Below, one piece after another: positions 1 through 7,750 of a stretch of DNA of 39,959 nucleotides. The translations under genes and the position numbers were made by a program. Source of the stretch: Lachnospiraceae bacterium (lineage in GTDB: Bacteria > Bacteroidota > Bacteroidia > Bacteroidales > Muribaculaceae); the NCBI GenBank assembly GCA_023663655.1, contig JAMPGZ010000024.1:1-39959 (forward strand). The letters are read 5' to 3'. The notes beneath the pieces are model-generated. The model did not search any database and was not told the origin of the DNA. It worked only from the letters and a program-made list of their open reading frames with translations. Position 1 is the first letter of the stretch. Every line of letters starts with the position of its first letter.

Positions 1-9
1 TTTGTTTTA

Positions 10-77
10 TTAAGGTCATAAAGTCTAAAGTCGTTAAGGTCCTTAAAGTCTTTAAGGTCGTTAAGGTCGTTGAAGCC
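10..77. repeat. Short 9-bp tandem repeat array (TTAAGGTCG-like)
   Basis: The octamer TTAAGGTC occurs at 10, 34, 52 and 61, and variants such as TTAAAGTC (43), ATAAAGTC (18) and TTGAAGCC (70) fill the gaps. From 34 to 77 the copies are exactly 9 bp apart. The array lies just upstream of the regulator gene and may continue to the left beyond the window. No function can be read from it. It could be replication slippage, or a bound repeat for a regulator. Confidence 0.75.
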
Positions 78-129
78 GGATTGGGTGAAAATTTATGGAT
101 GATAATGATGGGGTTAATCGGAAAATGTA

Positions 130-137
130 TATATTTG
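130..137 (+). promoter_or_regulatory. Candidate -7 box of the regulator gene
   Basis: TATATTTG matches the Bacteroidetes -7 consensus TAnnTTTG exactly. A transcript would begin near 141, which leaves about 38 nt before the ATG at 179. No convincing -33 TTTG is seen about 20 bp upstream. Confidence 0.4.
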
Positions 138-178
138 TCATTCATTTATGCTTAAATCTGGTGTCAATCGAAAAATAT

Positions 179-1930
179 ATGTCTATAGTTAAGGTTAATT
201 ATCTGAGTCTCAGATTGAAATTTCTTTTGTTGATCTCTTTTTCTTTCTTTACGGGTATGAATGCCCAAGAAGAGGGATTTGCGATTACTTTCACTCCTGA
301 ACTTGAGATGCTTCTTGATTCTCTTGACTCCACTTTAGCTGTAGATTCTGAATTTATAGAAGATAAAAATAGACGTATCAGGAATTTAAGGAATTCATTG
401 AGCATTACACGTGATGTGGAACAGCAATATTGGTTCTGCCATGATTTGTATGAAGAATATCGGGTATATGACTCAGACTCTGCGATTTACTATACTAATC
501 TCTGCTCTGAGATAGCTCGTGACCTTGGACGAGATAATTGGCTTGACGAAATGAATATTCATCGCACTTATCTGTATGCTGCGACCGGACTGCTCGATGA
601 AGCACAGAAAAGTATAGATGATGTGAATGTAGATAAGCTCTCAAGCGTGATGTTAATCGCTTATTATCAGAATCTTCTGTTCCTTCACACTCATAGAGAT
701 GCTTATGTTGGCACTGTCAGTCCCACTTTGCCTTATACAGAAAAGACTCAGGCGGTTCTGATGCGTTTAGCTTCTGAAATTCCATCATCCGATCCTTCCT
801 ATCCGTGGTTTTATGGTTGGCGAAGCTTAAATGACATTGATTCAGCGGCTTGTGCTATCACGCCTGTAAAGCAAATAGTGGATGAAGCATCGGGCAACAC
901 GCCCCGGGCGGCAATGAACGCTTGGATATTGAGCCGCCTTTATGAGCGAGTTGGCGATAATGAGAATAAATTGAAGTATCTGATTCATTCGGCAATCTCT
1001 GATATTCGTTTTTGTAACAAGGAGATAGCATCATTGCAGGAAATCGCTTACCTATTGTACAGGAATGGCAATCTTGAACGAGCCAATGCTTATATAAATT
1101 ATTGCATACAGTGTGCCAACGATTATAAAAGTCGTGTAAGGGTAGGAAAACTTGCCGACCTGCAGTTGCATATCTCTCAAGCCTATAATGACAAGATAAG
1201 GAGTCAGGCACGTAAAATAAACCTTGCGTTGTGGGGTATGGTGATAATCTTGCTTGGGCTTATAGCCGCCGTGGTGTTCATATTTGTGCAGATGAAAAAG
1301 TTGCGTCGTTCGCGTGAGCGTCTCAACTACTCCAATGAGGAGTTGAAAAAACATATATCAGAGCTTAATCATACGAGAAATCAACTCGAAGAGGCGAATA
1401 TGAAACTCGCCACAATGTATGATGATGTCAAGGAGGATGCACGTTCGTTATCACAAACAAATAACGCCAAGGAGAAATATATTGCCGACATTTTCGGAAT
1501 ATGTTCAGACTATATCAGTAAACTTGACGATTTCCGTAAGAGTATTTACCGCATGATCGTGGCGAAGCGTTTTGATGACGTGAGAGAACTGACAAAGACT
1601 CCTGAATTGCCTCACGGAGAGATTAAAGAGCTTTACAGTAATTTCGACAAGATATTTTTGAAGGTATATCCTGGATTTGTCGATGATTTCAATGCTTTGC
1701 TGCGACCGGAGGAGAGAATAAAGCTGAAGAAAGGTGAATTGCTCAATACTGAGCTGCGCATCTATGCTTTGGTGCGGTTGGGAATTAATGATAGCGTGAA
1801 AATATCTAAATTTTTGCATTGTTCAGTGCAAACAGTCTATAACACTCGCCAACGCACAAGAAACAAGTCGGATATTCCTAAAGAGAAGTTTGCAGCGACG
1901 GTTCAGACTCTCGGCAAGCCTTCATTTTGA
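179..1930 (+). CDS. Membrane-anchored DUF6377-type regulator of the polysaccharide locus
   Basis: 583 residues from the chosen start. An in-frame ATG at 95 exists, but the ATG at 179 gives a clean signal peptide (residues 1-29, ending GMNAQ) and lies downstream of the -7 box. The order is: signal peptide; a helical, TPR-like periplasmic region to about residue 340; one transmembrane segment (about 346-368); a coiled coil (about 372-425); and a cytoplasmic C-terminal part (about 435-583) ending in a helix-turn-helix-like stretch (RLGINDSVKISKFLHCS). This layout and the C-terminal sequence fit the DUF6377 family, which is often found next to SusC/SusD pairs in Bacteroidales. By inference it senses a periplasmic sugar and switches on the locus that starts at 2126. 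No histidine kinase or receiver domain is visible, so signalling would be within one polypeptide. Confidence 0.8.
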   Translation: MSIVKVNYLSLRLKFLLLISFSFFTGMNAQEEGFAITFTPELEMLLDSLDSTLAVDSEFIEDKNRRIRNLRNSLSITRDVEQQYWFCHDLYEEYRVYDSDSAIYYTNLCSEIARDLGRDNWLDEMNIHRTYLYAATGLLDEAQKSIDDVNVDKLSSVMLIAYYQNLLFLHTHRDAYVGTVSPTLPYTEKTQAVLMRLASEIPSSDPSYPWFYGWRSLNDIDSAACAITPVKQIVDEASGNTPRAAMNAWILSRLYERVGDNENKLKYLIHSAISDIRFCNKEIASLQEIAYLLYRNGNLERANAYINYCIQCANDYKSRVRVGKLADLQLHISQAYNDKIRSQARKINLALWGMVIILLGLIAAVVFIFVQMKKLRRSRERLNYSNEELKKHISELNHTRNQLEEANMKLATMYDDVKEDARSLSQTNNAKEKYIADIFGICSDYISKLDDFRKSIYRMIVAKRFDDVRELTKTPELPHGEIKELYSNFDKIFLKVYPGFVDDFNALLRPEERIKLKKGELLNTELRIYALVRLGINDSVKISKFLHCSVQTVYNTRQRTRNKSDIPKEKFAATVQTLGKPSF

Positions 1931-2054
1931 CAATATACACCCTCCTGCATTTCTGTTATAAACTTACCAAATAGTTAACTAAAATTTGAAGTAATGTATT
2001 GATATATACATTATTCGTGAAATACATAGTTTACCTGTTGCCATTACTCGGGGT

Positions 2055-2084
2055 TTTGTTAAATAATGTTAGTCATTAATTTTG
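2055..2084 (+). promoter_or_regulatory. Promoter of the SusC/SusD operon
   Basis: A -33 box TTTG (2055-2058) and a -7 box TAATTTTG (2077-2084, exact TAnnTTTG) are separated by 18 bp. Usual Bacteroidetes spacing is 19-21, so it is slightly short. Transcription would start near 2088, about 38 nt before the susC-like ATG. This is the expected target of the upstream regulator. Confidence 0.6.
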
Positions 2085-2125
2085 TGACATCGAATTATTA
2101 ACAAATCATACCCAAAAACACAGTA

Positions 2126-5100
2126 ATGGAAAAACTAAAAAAACATTTAAAATCCATCGTGATTTTATTGGCAATTCTGTTGACGGGCACATCAGCCGCT
2201 TCGGCACAGGAGATTGTCAAGGGTGTAGTTACCGATGCCACGGGAGAGCCGATGGTTGGTGTCACAGTGCGTGAGCAGAACACCAATAACGGAGTTGTGA
2301 CCGACATTGACGGTAACTTTAACCTAAAGGTAAAGCCTAATTCAGTAATTCAATTTACTTACGTAGGTTACAAGGCTATTGAGCTTCCGGCATCAAAGGC
2401 ATCGGGAACTATAGTCATGGAGGAAAATTCCGAGCAGCTTGATGAAGTTGTGGTGGTAGGTTACGGAACCCAAAGGAAAGTGAATCTTTCAGGAGCGGTT
2501 TCTGCAATTGACGGTGACAAGATCGCCGCCAAGCCTGCGACCGATGTTCTGTCAGCATTGCAGGGGGAAGTGCCGGGATTGCAGGTGCTTCGTTCAAGTG
2601 GCGAGCCGGGAGCTGAGACAAGCGGAATGCGTGTGCGCGGATTCTCCTCAGCTAACGCTACCTCGACCCTTGTATTGATCGATGGAGTTGAAGGCGACAT
2701 GACTCTGTTGAACCCAAATGATATCGCATCGGTTTCTGTGCTTAAAGATGCAGCCGCCTGTGCCATTTATGGAGCAAGAGCCGCTGCCGGAGTCATTCTT
2801 GTCACGACAAAGACCGGTACAGAAGGCAAAGTTAAAGTGAGCTATAACGGCTTTGTCGGATTCAACAAGCCCGGTATTATGCCGGAGCGTGTCACTGCAT
2901 GGGAAGAGCAGGAGATGATCAATGAGAGCCGCCGTCAGGAAAAGGGCACTCCCGAATGGAATCCAGAGCAGAGTTCATGGGTGGGGAATCCTAACTTCAA
3001 TTATCGTCCCAATCACAGCAACGGACGTTGGGATTTGTTTGAGTCGACCAACTGGGTTAAGGAAGGAACCCGCAAATATACTACCCAGCAGAGCCACAGT
3101 GTGAGCATCTCAGGTGGTAAGAAGGAACTGAACTACCTTTTCTCTGCCGGTTATTATACTAAGGACGGTATTCTAAAATATGGTCCTGACGGAAATGATC
3201 GTTATAATTTCCGCATGAAAATCAATTCGGAACTGAATAGCCACATTGACTTGAATCTAATGGCAAGTTATGAGGGCAAGTTTTTGAAACAGAATCCCAA
3301 TGGATCGAAATGGCTTCTAAGCCGTCTGTTCCGTGTGCGCGGTCGTCAACCCATATATCAGCCGGAAGAGGATATCAATGAAAATCCCTATAATGGCGAC
3401 CTTCAGCAGAACGCCATCGATCTGATGAAAAACGGAGGAGAGAAGAAAACTCAATACGAGTCATATATAGGCAAGATTTCATTAAATATTCATGATTATT
3501 TTGTCAAAGGCTTGTCGCTCAGACTTAATGCGAGCCGCCGTGCCGGATATTACAGTGAGGCTACATCTCGCCGCACTCTACAATGGTATGACCGTCTTGG
3601 CACAACAATTCGCTTCCAGTCCAATAATCCCAACTCTTTTGAACGAAAGAAAAATCATGACTATCATGACAATATCGAAGCGTTGCTGACTTACAGCGGA
3701 GGATTCAAGAAGCACTCTCTTGACCTTCTTGCCGGTGCCTCTTACGAACGCTACCGCAAAGACGAGGATTATGCCAAGGTCCAGAATCTTAATTCAAATG
3801 ACTTCTTCTCGTTCAATTATTACGATAATTCAGTCACAACCAACACCACGTTGAGCGATAATATCGAGACATGGGCTATGATGTCATATTTCGGTCGTAT
3901 CAACTACAACTATGACGAGCGTTATCTTTTTGAAGCCAATGTGCGTTATGACGGAAGCTCGCGATTGGCAAAGTCACAGCGATGGAAAGCCTTCCCATCA
4001 TTTTCAGCGGCTTGGCGTGTAAGCCAAGAAAAGTGGTTCAATGTCCCCTACGTGTACAATCTGAAGGTTCGCGGGTCATGGGGGCAGCTTGGAAACGGCG
4101 CCGTGCTCGGGCTCTACGACTATATTCCTGTCATCGACCGAGGCATCAATATGGGCGAGGCAAGCTATTATCAGAAAGCAATGGCTTCGATTGACAAAAC
4201 CTGGGAGGTGATCACATCCACCAATGTCGGAATCGATTTAGGAATGTTTGATAGCAAGCTGAATCTTTCGGGCGATTACTATTGGAAGAAAAATGACAAT
4301 ATGCTCGCTGATGTCACATTGCCTCATATCACCGGTATCACAGTGCCAAAGTCGAATGTCGGCACATTGAAGACATGGGGTTGGGAGTTTGAGGTTTCTT
4401 ACCGTGACCGCATTGGTCAAGTAGGTTATAGCGTTGGCTTCAACATCAGCGACAGCCAGAATGAAGTCACCAAATATGATGGCAAAAATTCAATCCAAGC
4501 CGGATCGGTAGATATACTTGAGGGCTATCCATTGAATACTATATGGGGCTACAAGACCGACGGGTTGTGGCAGAGCCGTCAGGAATACGAAGATTATAAA
4601 GCTGCTCATCCGGGCTACCAGTCATTCAACGATGCCAAGGTGTCGGGCGGTGATGTTAAATATATAGCCCAAGGCGACGGTTGCCACACCGTTGGTGCCG
4701 GAGGCGGAACTCCCGACAATCCCGGTGACTTGGTGTGCCTCGGCAATTCCAACGGTCGATATACTTATGGCATAAATCTTTCGCTCAATTGGAAAGGTTT
4801 TGATGTGTCGGTGCTCTTTCAGGGTGTAGGAAAACGCACTGTTCTGATCGAAGCGGGACAGATAGCTCCACTTGGCGCCACTGCCGATATGCCCTGGACC
4901 ATCCACCGCGATTATTGGACCGAGGATAATCCCAATGCGTCGTGGCCGCGTCTATACAGTGCCAATACGTTCAACTATAATCCCTCGGACCGCTGGGTGC
5001 AGGATGCGTCATATATCCGCTTGAAGAATCTGACGATCGGTTACTCAATCCCGTTGAAGAAGTTTAAAATCGAGCAATGTCGCATTTATGTCAACGGCAC

Positions 5101-5221
5101 CGACCTTTGGGAACATACCAATATGCTAAAGGTATTTGACCCGGAAACAGGCAACAAGCCGAGTGCGAACTACTATCCGTTCTTCCGCACATGGACTGTG
5201 GGACTTAACATCACAATTTAA
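2126..5221 (+). CDS. SusC/RagA-like TonB-dependent glycan transporter
   Basis: 1031 residues, normal length for the family. Residues 1-28 form a signal peptide ending in ASAQ. Residues 29-100 are a carboxypeptidase-regulatory-like beta-sandwich (VKGVVTDATGEPMVGVTV). The SusC signature LDEVVVVGYGTQR lies at 105-117, followed by the plug domain and a beta-barrel that ends in alternating aromatic residues (WTVGLNITI). It imports oligosaccharides across the outer membrane using TonB energy, with the SusD partner encoded 21 bp downstream as its lid. The enzymes encoded after it suggest a uronic-acid-containing beta-glycan as cargo, which is an inference. The reading frame is intact. Confidence 0.95.
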   Translation: MEKLKKHLKSIVILLAILLTGTSAASAQEIVKGVVTDATGEPMVGVTVREQNTNNGVVTDIDGNFNLKVKPNSVIQFTYVGYKAIELPASKASGTIVMEENSEQLDEVVVVGYGTQRKVNLSGAVSAIDGDKIAAKPATDVLSALQGEVPGLQVLRSSGEPGAETSGMRVRGFSSANATSTLVLIDGVEGDMTLLNPNDIASVSVLKDAAACAIYGARAAAGVILVTTKTGTEGKVKVSYNGFVGFNKPGIMPERVTAWEEQEMINESRRQEKGTPEWNPEQSSWVGNPNFNYRPNHSNGRWDLFESTNWVKEGTRKYTTQQSHSVSISGGKKELNYLFSAGYYTKDGILKYGPDGNDRYNFRMKINSELNSHIDLNLMASYEGKFLKQNPNGSKWLLSRLFRVRGRQPIYQPEEDINENPYNGDLQQNAIDLMKNGGEKKTQYESYIGKISLNIHDYFVKGLSLRLNASRRAGYYSEATSRRTLQWYDRLGTTIRFQSNNPNSFERKKNHDYHDNIEALLTYSGGFKKHSLDLLAGASYERYRKDEDYAKVQNLNSNDFFSFNYYDNSVTTNTTLSDNIETWAMMSYFGRINYNYDERYLFEANVRYDGSSRLAKSQRWKAFPSFSAAWRVSQEKWFNVPYVYNLKVRGSWGQLGNGAVLGLYDYIPVIDRGINMGEASYYQKAMASIDKTWEVITSTNVGIDLGMFDSKLNLSGDYYWKKNDNMLADVTLPHITGITVPKSNVGTLKTWGWEFEVSYRDRIGQVGYSVGFNISDSQNEVTKYDGKNSIQAGSVDILEGYPLNTIWGYKTDGLWQSRQEYEDYKAAHPGYQSFNDAKVSGGDVKYIAQGDGCHTVGAGGGTPDNPGDLVCLGNSNGRYTYGINLSLNWKGFDVSVLFQGVGKRTVLIEAGQIAPLGATADMPWTIHRDYWTEDNPNASWPRLYSANTFNYNPSDRWVQDASYIRLKNLTIGYSIPLKKFKIEQCRIYVNGTDLWEHTNMLKVFDPETGNKPSANYYPFFRTWTVGLNITI

Positions 5222-5242
5222 CCGGTAAAATTTGAAATTATA

Positions 5243-6925
5243 ATGAGAAATATAGTAAAATATCTGATATTGGGGGCTGTCACTCTTTCAACAGCGAGTT
5301 GTGACATAGACATGGTGCCCGAAACCAGCATGACCGATGCGGCTTATTGGAAAACCGAAGGGGATCTGCGTGGCGCCTGCAACCGATTCTATGAGCAGCT
5401 TAACGGCAACAATGCTCTCGGCGGCGGTTTTTCCCATGACTACCGTTCGGATGAGCTGAATAATAACGGTGCTGCTAACAGCACATCGGACGGCAGTTGG
5501 ACTATTCCTTCCGAGAGCGGTACATGGACCGACGCCTATTGGCGTATATTCATCGCCAACAATATCATCGAGAAAGCGCCTCGCGCATCGGTGTCGGAGA
5601 GTGTGCTCAACCGCTATCTTGCCGAAGCTCGTTTATTCAGGGCTTATTATTACTTTGAATTGGTAAAGAAATATGGCGATGTGCCTTTGCTGCTGAAAGC
5701 GGTCAACAGCACTAAGGATCCGGCTCTCATGATGCCTCGCACTCCGCGAGAGGAGGTGATGAAGCAGGTGTTTGAGGATCTGGATTTCGCTCAGACGTGG
5801 TTGCCCGATATTGATGCCTCGGAAATCACCGGCAATTGGGGGCACGTGTCCAAGCAGGCTGCTACCGCTATGATTGTACGTTCCGAACTTTTTGAGGGGA
5901 CATTTTCCAAATATCATTCATTAGGATCGGATTATGCAGCTCATTTGCAAAAGAGTGTCAGTGCTGCCGAATCATTGATCAAGAGCAGAAAATTTGATCT
6001 TTACCCTGATTTCCAGGACCTTTTCATGGTTAAGGCTGAAGGACGGCAGAATAAGGAGAATATATTTGTGAAAGCTTACGGGCCTAACGGATCGGGTGCT
6101 ACCACGAAGCATGATAATAGCCGAAAGATGGAGAATGCCGTTACATTGACCCGTAATATTGTAGACCAATTCCTCTATACCGACGGTCTTCCACGGGAGA
6201 AATCACCATTGAAAGTGGTTCCTGAAACAAGTTTCGATGATGTTTTCACTGATCGCGATCCGCGTCTTGGCATGACTGTTTACCGCATAGGTGAGGATGC
6301 CTATAAGGGTGCCTACACTCCATTCTCTTTCCGTAACGGTTATAATCTTAAGAAAGGTTTTGATCTTGAACAGTGGGGTTCGGTCAATAATGAGTGGACT
6401 GATAAAATGATTATACGCTATGCGGAAGTGCTCATTTCATACGCAGAAGCTCTTTATGAACTGAACGGTTCAATCACCGACGATCAGCTCGATAAGACGG
6501 TCAATGAGTTACGTCGCCGAGTGGGAATGCCGGCTATGCTCACCAATGCGTTTGTCGCAGCCAACGGGTTGAGCATGATTGATGAGATACGTCGTGAGCG
6601 CACTGTTGAGTTTATTGATGAAGGCAAGAGATATGATGACATAATCCGTTGGAAAATTGCGGAAAAGGTCCTTCCCGTAGATATAATCGGAGCAAAATTC
6701 GTGATAAGCGAGACCGGTAAGCAGAGAGAGGATTATGAAAATAGACTGACCGACGCTTCAGGTTCTTTAAACGGAAAGGTGCGTTATGGCGAAGCTGATA
6801 TGTATGTGTTGGAGTTTGCCGAAGACCGCCGTTTCGACCCTTCCAAGGACTATTTATATCCGGTGCCGTTGTATGAAATCTCGCAGTCAGGAAATAATGT
6901 GACACAGAATCCTAATTGGAAATAA
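5243..6925 (+). CDS. SusD/RagB-like glycan-binding lipoprotein
   Basis: 560 residues with a lipoprotein signal (LSTASC, Cys20), so it is anchored in the outer membrane and by family exposed on the surface. The N-terminal stretch after the Cys (AYWKTEGDLRGACNRFYEQL), the helical TPR-like core (YLAEARLFRAYYYFELVKKY, about 130-150) and the C-terminal part with RRERTVEFIDEGKRYDDIIR are typical of SusD/RagB. It binds glycan chains and closes over the SusC barrel. It is in one operon with the upstream transporter (21-bp gap) and the downstream small lipoprotein (12-bp gap). Confidence 0.95.
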   Translation: MRNIVKYLILGAVTLSTASCDIDMVPETSMTDAAYWKTEGDLRGACNRFYEQLNGNNALGGGFSHDYRSDELNNNGAANSTSDGSWTIPSESGTWTDAYWRIFIANNIIEKAPRASVSESVLNRYLAEARLFRAYYYFELVKKYGDVPLLLKAVNSTKDPALMMPRTPREEVMKQVFEDLDFAQTWLPDIDASEITGNWGHVSKQAATAMIVRSELFEGTFSKYHSLGSDYAAHLQKSVSAAESLIKSRKFDLYPDFQDLFMVKAEGRQNKENIFVKAYGPNGSGATTKHDNSRKMENAVTLTRNIVDQFLYTDGLPREKSPLKVVPETSFDDVFTDRDPRLGMTVYRIGEDAYKGAYTPFSFRNGYNLKKGFDLEQWGSVNNEWTDKMIIRYAEVLISYAEALYELNGSITDDQLDKTVNELRRRVGMPAMLTNAFVAANGLSMIDEIRRERTVEFIDEGKRYDDIIRWKIAEKVLPVDIIGAKFVISETGKQREDYENRLTDASGSLNGKVRYGEADMYVLEFAEDRRFDPSKDYLYPVPLYEISQSGNNVTQNPNWK

Positions 6926-6937
6926 ATTTAGAAATAA

Positions 6938-7573
6938 ATGGATATGAAAAAAACAATAATGCTATTGGCTGTGATAGGAAGCCTGTTTTTCTCGTCATGC
7001 AGCGATGACAATGACTGGGACTATGACCATAGCCTTGAAAATGTGTACTTCTTCGGTCCTGAAGTGTGGGGCTATGAAAGCAATAAGAAGAGTGCCGACA
7101 ATGTTGCGGTCTATCAAGTTGAGAAGGGCGATGTGGTCGCTATCCCGATGCAATTCTGGTGTGAGTTCATCCGCAGTTATGACGTGACTACATTCTACTA
7201 TACGACTCCCAAGCCTATAGACCAGCAATATTATCCCACTCCTAATGACACAAAGAAAGTGAAGTATTTAGGTCCCGAACTTGTGAGAGGAGTGGACTAT
7301 GAGGTTGTTGATGAAAATGGCAATGTCATATCTCCTGATTCTGACGGTGCGTTCTCTTTCTTGTGGAAGAATGCGCAAAAGGGTGTGCAGAATGTCTATA
7401 TAAAGGCGTTGCCCGATGCCAAAAGCGGCTCATTCAATTTGCAGACATTCAATCCTGCATCATCCGTTAAGCTGAGCAATCAGGATATAGAAAGCACTGT
7501 TCAGTCGCGTACTGACAAGTATGAAGTGCGCATTTTCACGCAGAATTATTACGTGACTGTCTCCATCAAATAG
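6938..7573 (+). CDS. Small lipoprotein of the polysaccharide locus, possible surface glycan-binding protein
   Basis: 211 residues with a lipoprotein signal (LFFSSC, Cys21) followed by an acidic DDNDWDYD stretch like the surface-export signals of Bacteroidetes lipoproteins. An alternative ATG lies two codons in, at 6944. The rest is rich in beta-type sequence with no catalytic motif that I recognise. Its place straight after susD is where SusE/SusF-like glycan-binding lipoproteins usually sit, but it is much shorter than those (typically over 350 residues). A DUF1735- or DUF4843-like fold is possible but I cannot assign it. Function is inferred from position only. Confidence 0.7.
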   Translation: MDMKKTIMLLAVIGSLFFSSCSDDNDWDYDHSLENVYFFGPEVWGYESNKKSADNVAVYQVEKGDVVAIPMQFWCEFIRSYDVTTFYYTTPKPIDQQYYPTPNDTKKVKYLGPELVRGVDYEVVDENGNVISPDSDGAFSFLWKNAQKGVQNVYIKALPDAKSGSFNLQTFNPASSVKLSNQDIESTVQSRTDKYEVRIFTQNYYVTVSIK

Positions 7574-7633
7574 GTTTTGATTTCCGGTAAAAAGGAAATG
7601 ATGGAAAACACGCATTTTTCTAACGGGTAGTGG

Positions 7634-7676
7634 AAGCAGCGGGACAATTTTGATAATATATGGAATCCCGCTGCTT
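7634..7676 (+). terminator. Hairpin between the binding-protein genes and the enzyme genes
   Basis: AAGCAGCGGGA (7634-7644) pairs perfectly with TCCCGCTGCTT (7666-7676), an 11-bp GC-rich stem with a 21-nt loop, followed by TCTT. It could be a partial terminator or an mRNA-stabilising 3' end that keeps SusC/SusD levels above those of the enzymes. The weak T-tract makes full termination doubtful. Confidence 0.55.
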
Positions 7677-7750
7677 TCTTAAACCGTGGAAAATGTGTAA
7701 ATTCAGCGTTTGAAAAGTGAACAGTTCTAACTGATAATGCAAAATTGATT

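Noticed and set aside
10-77. Repeat array considered as a CRISPR
   Set aside because: Units are 8-9 bp and contiguous, with no spacers and no cas genes.
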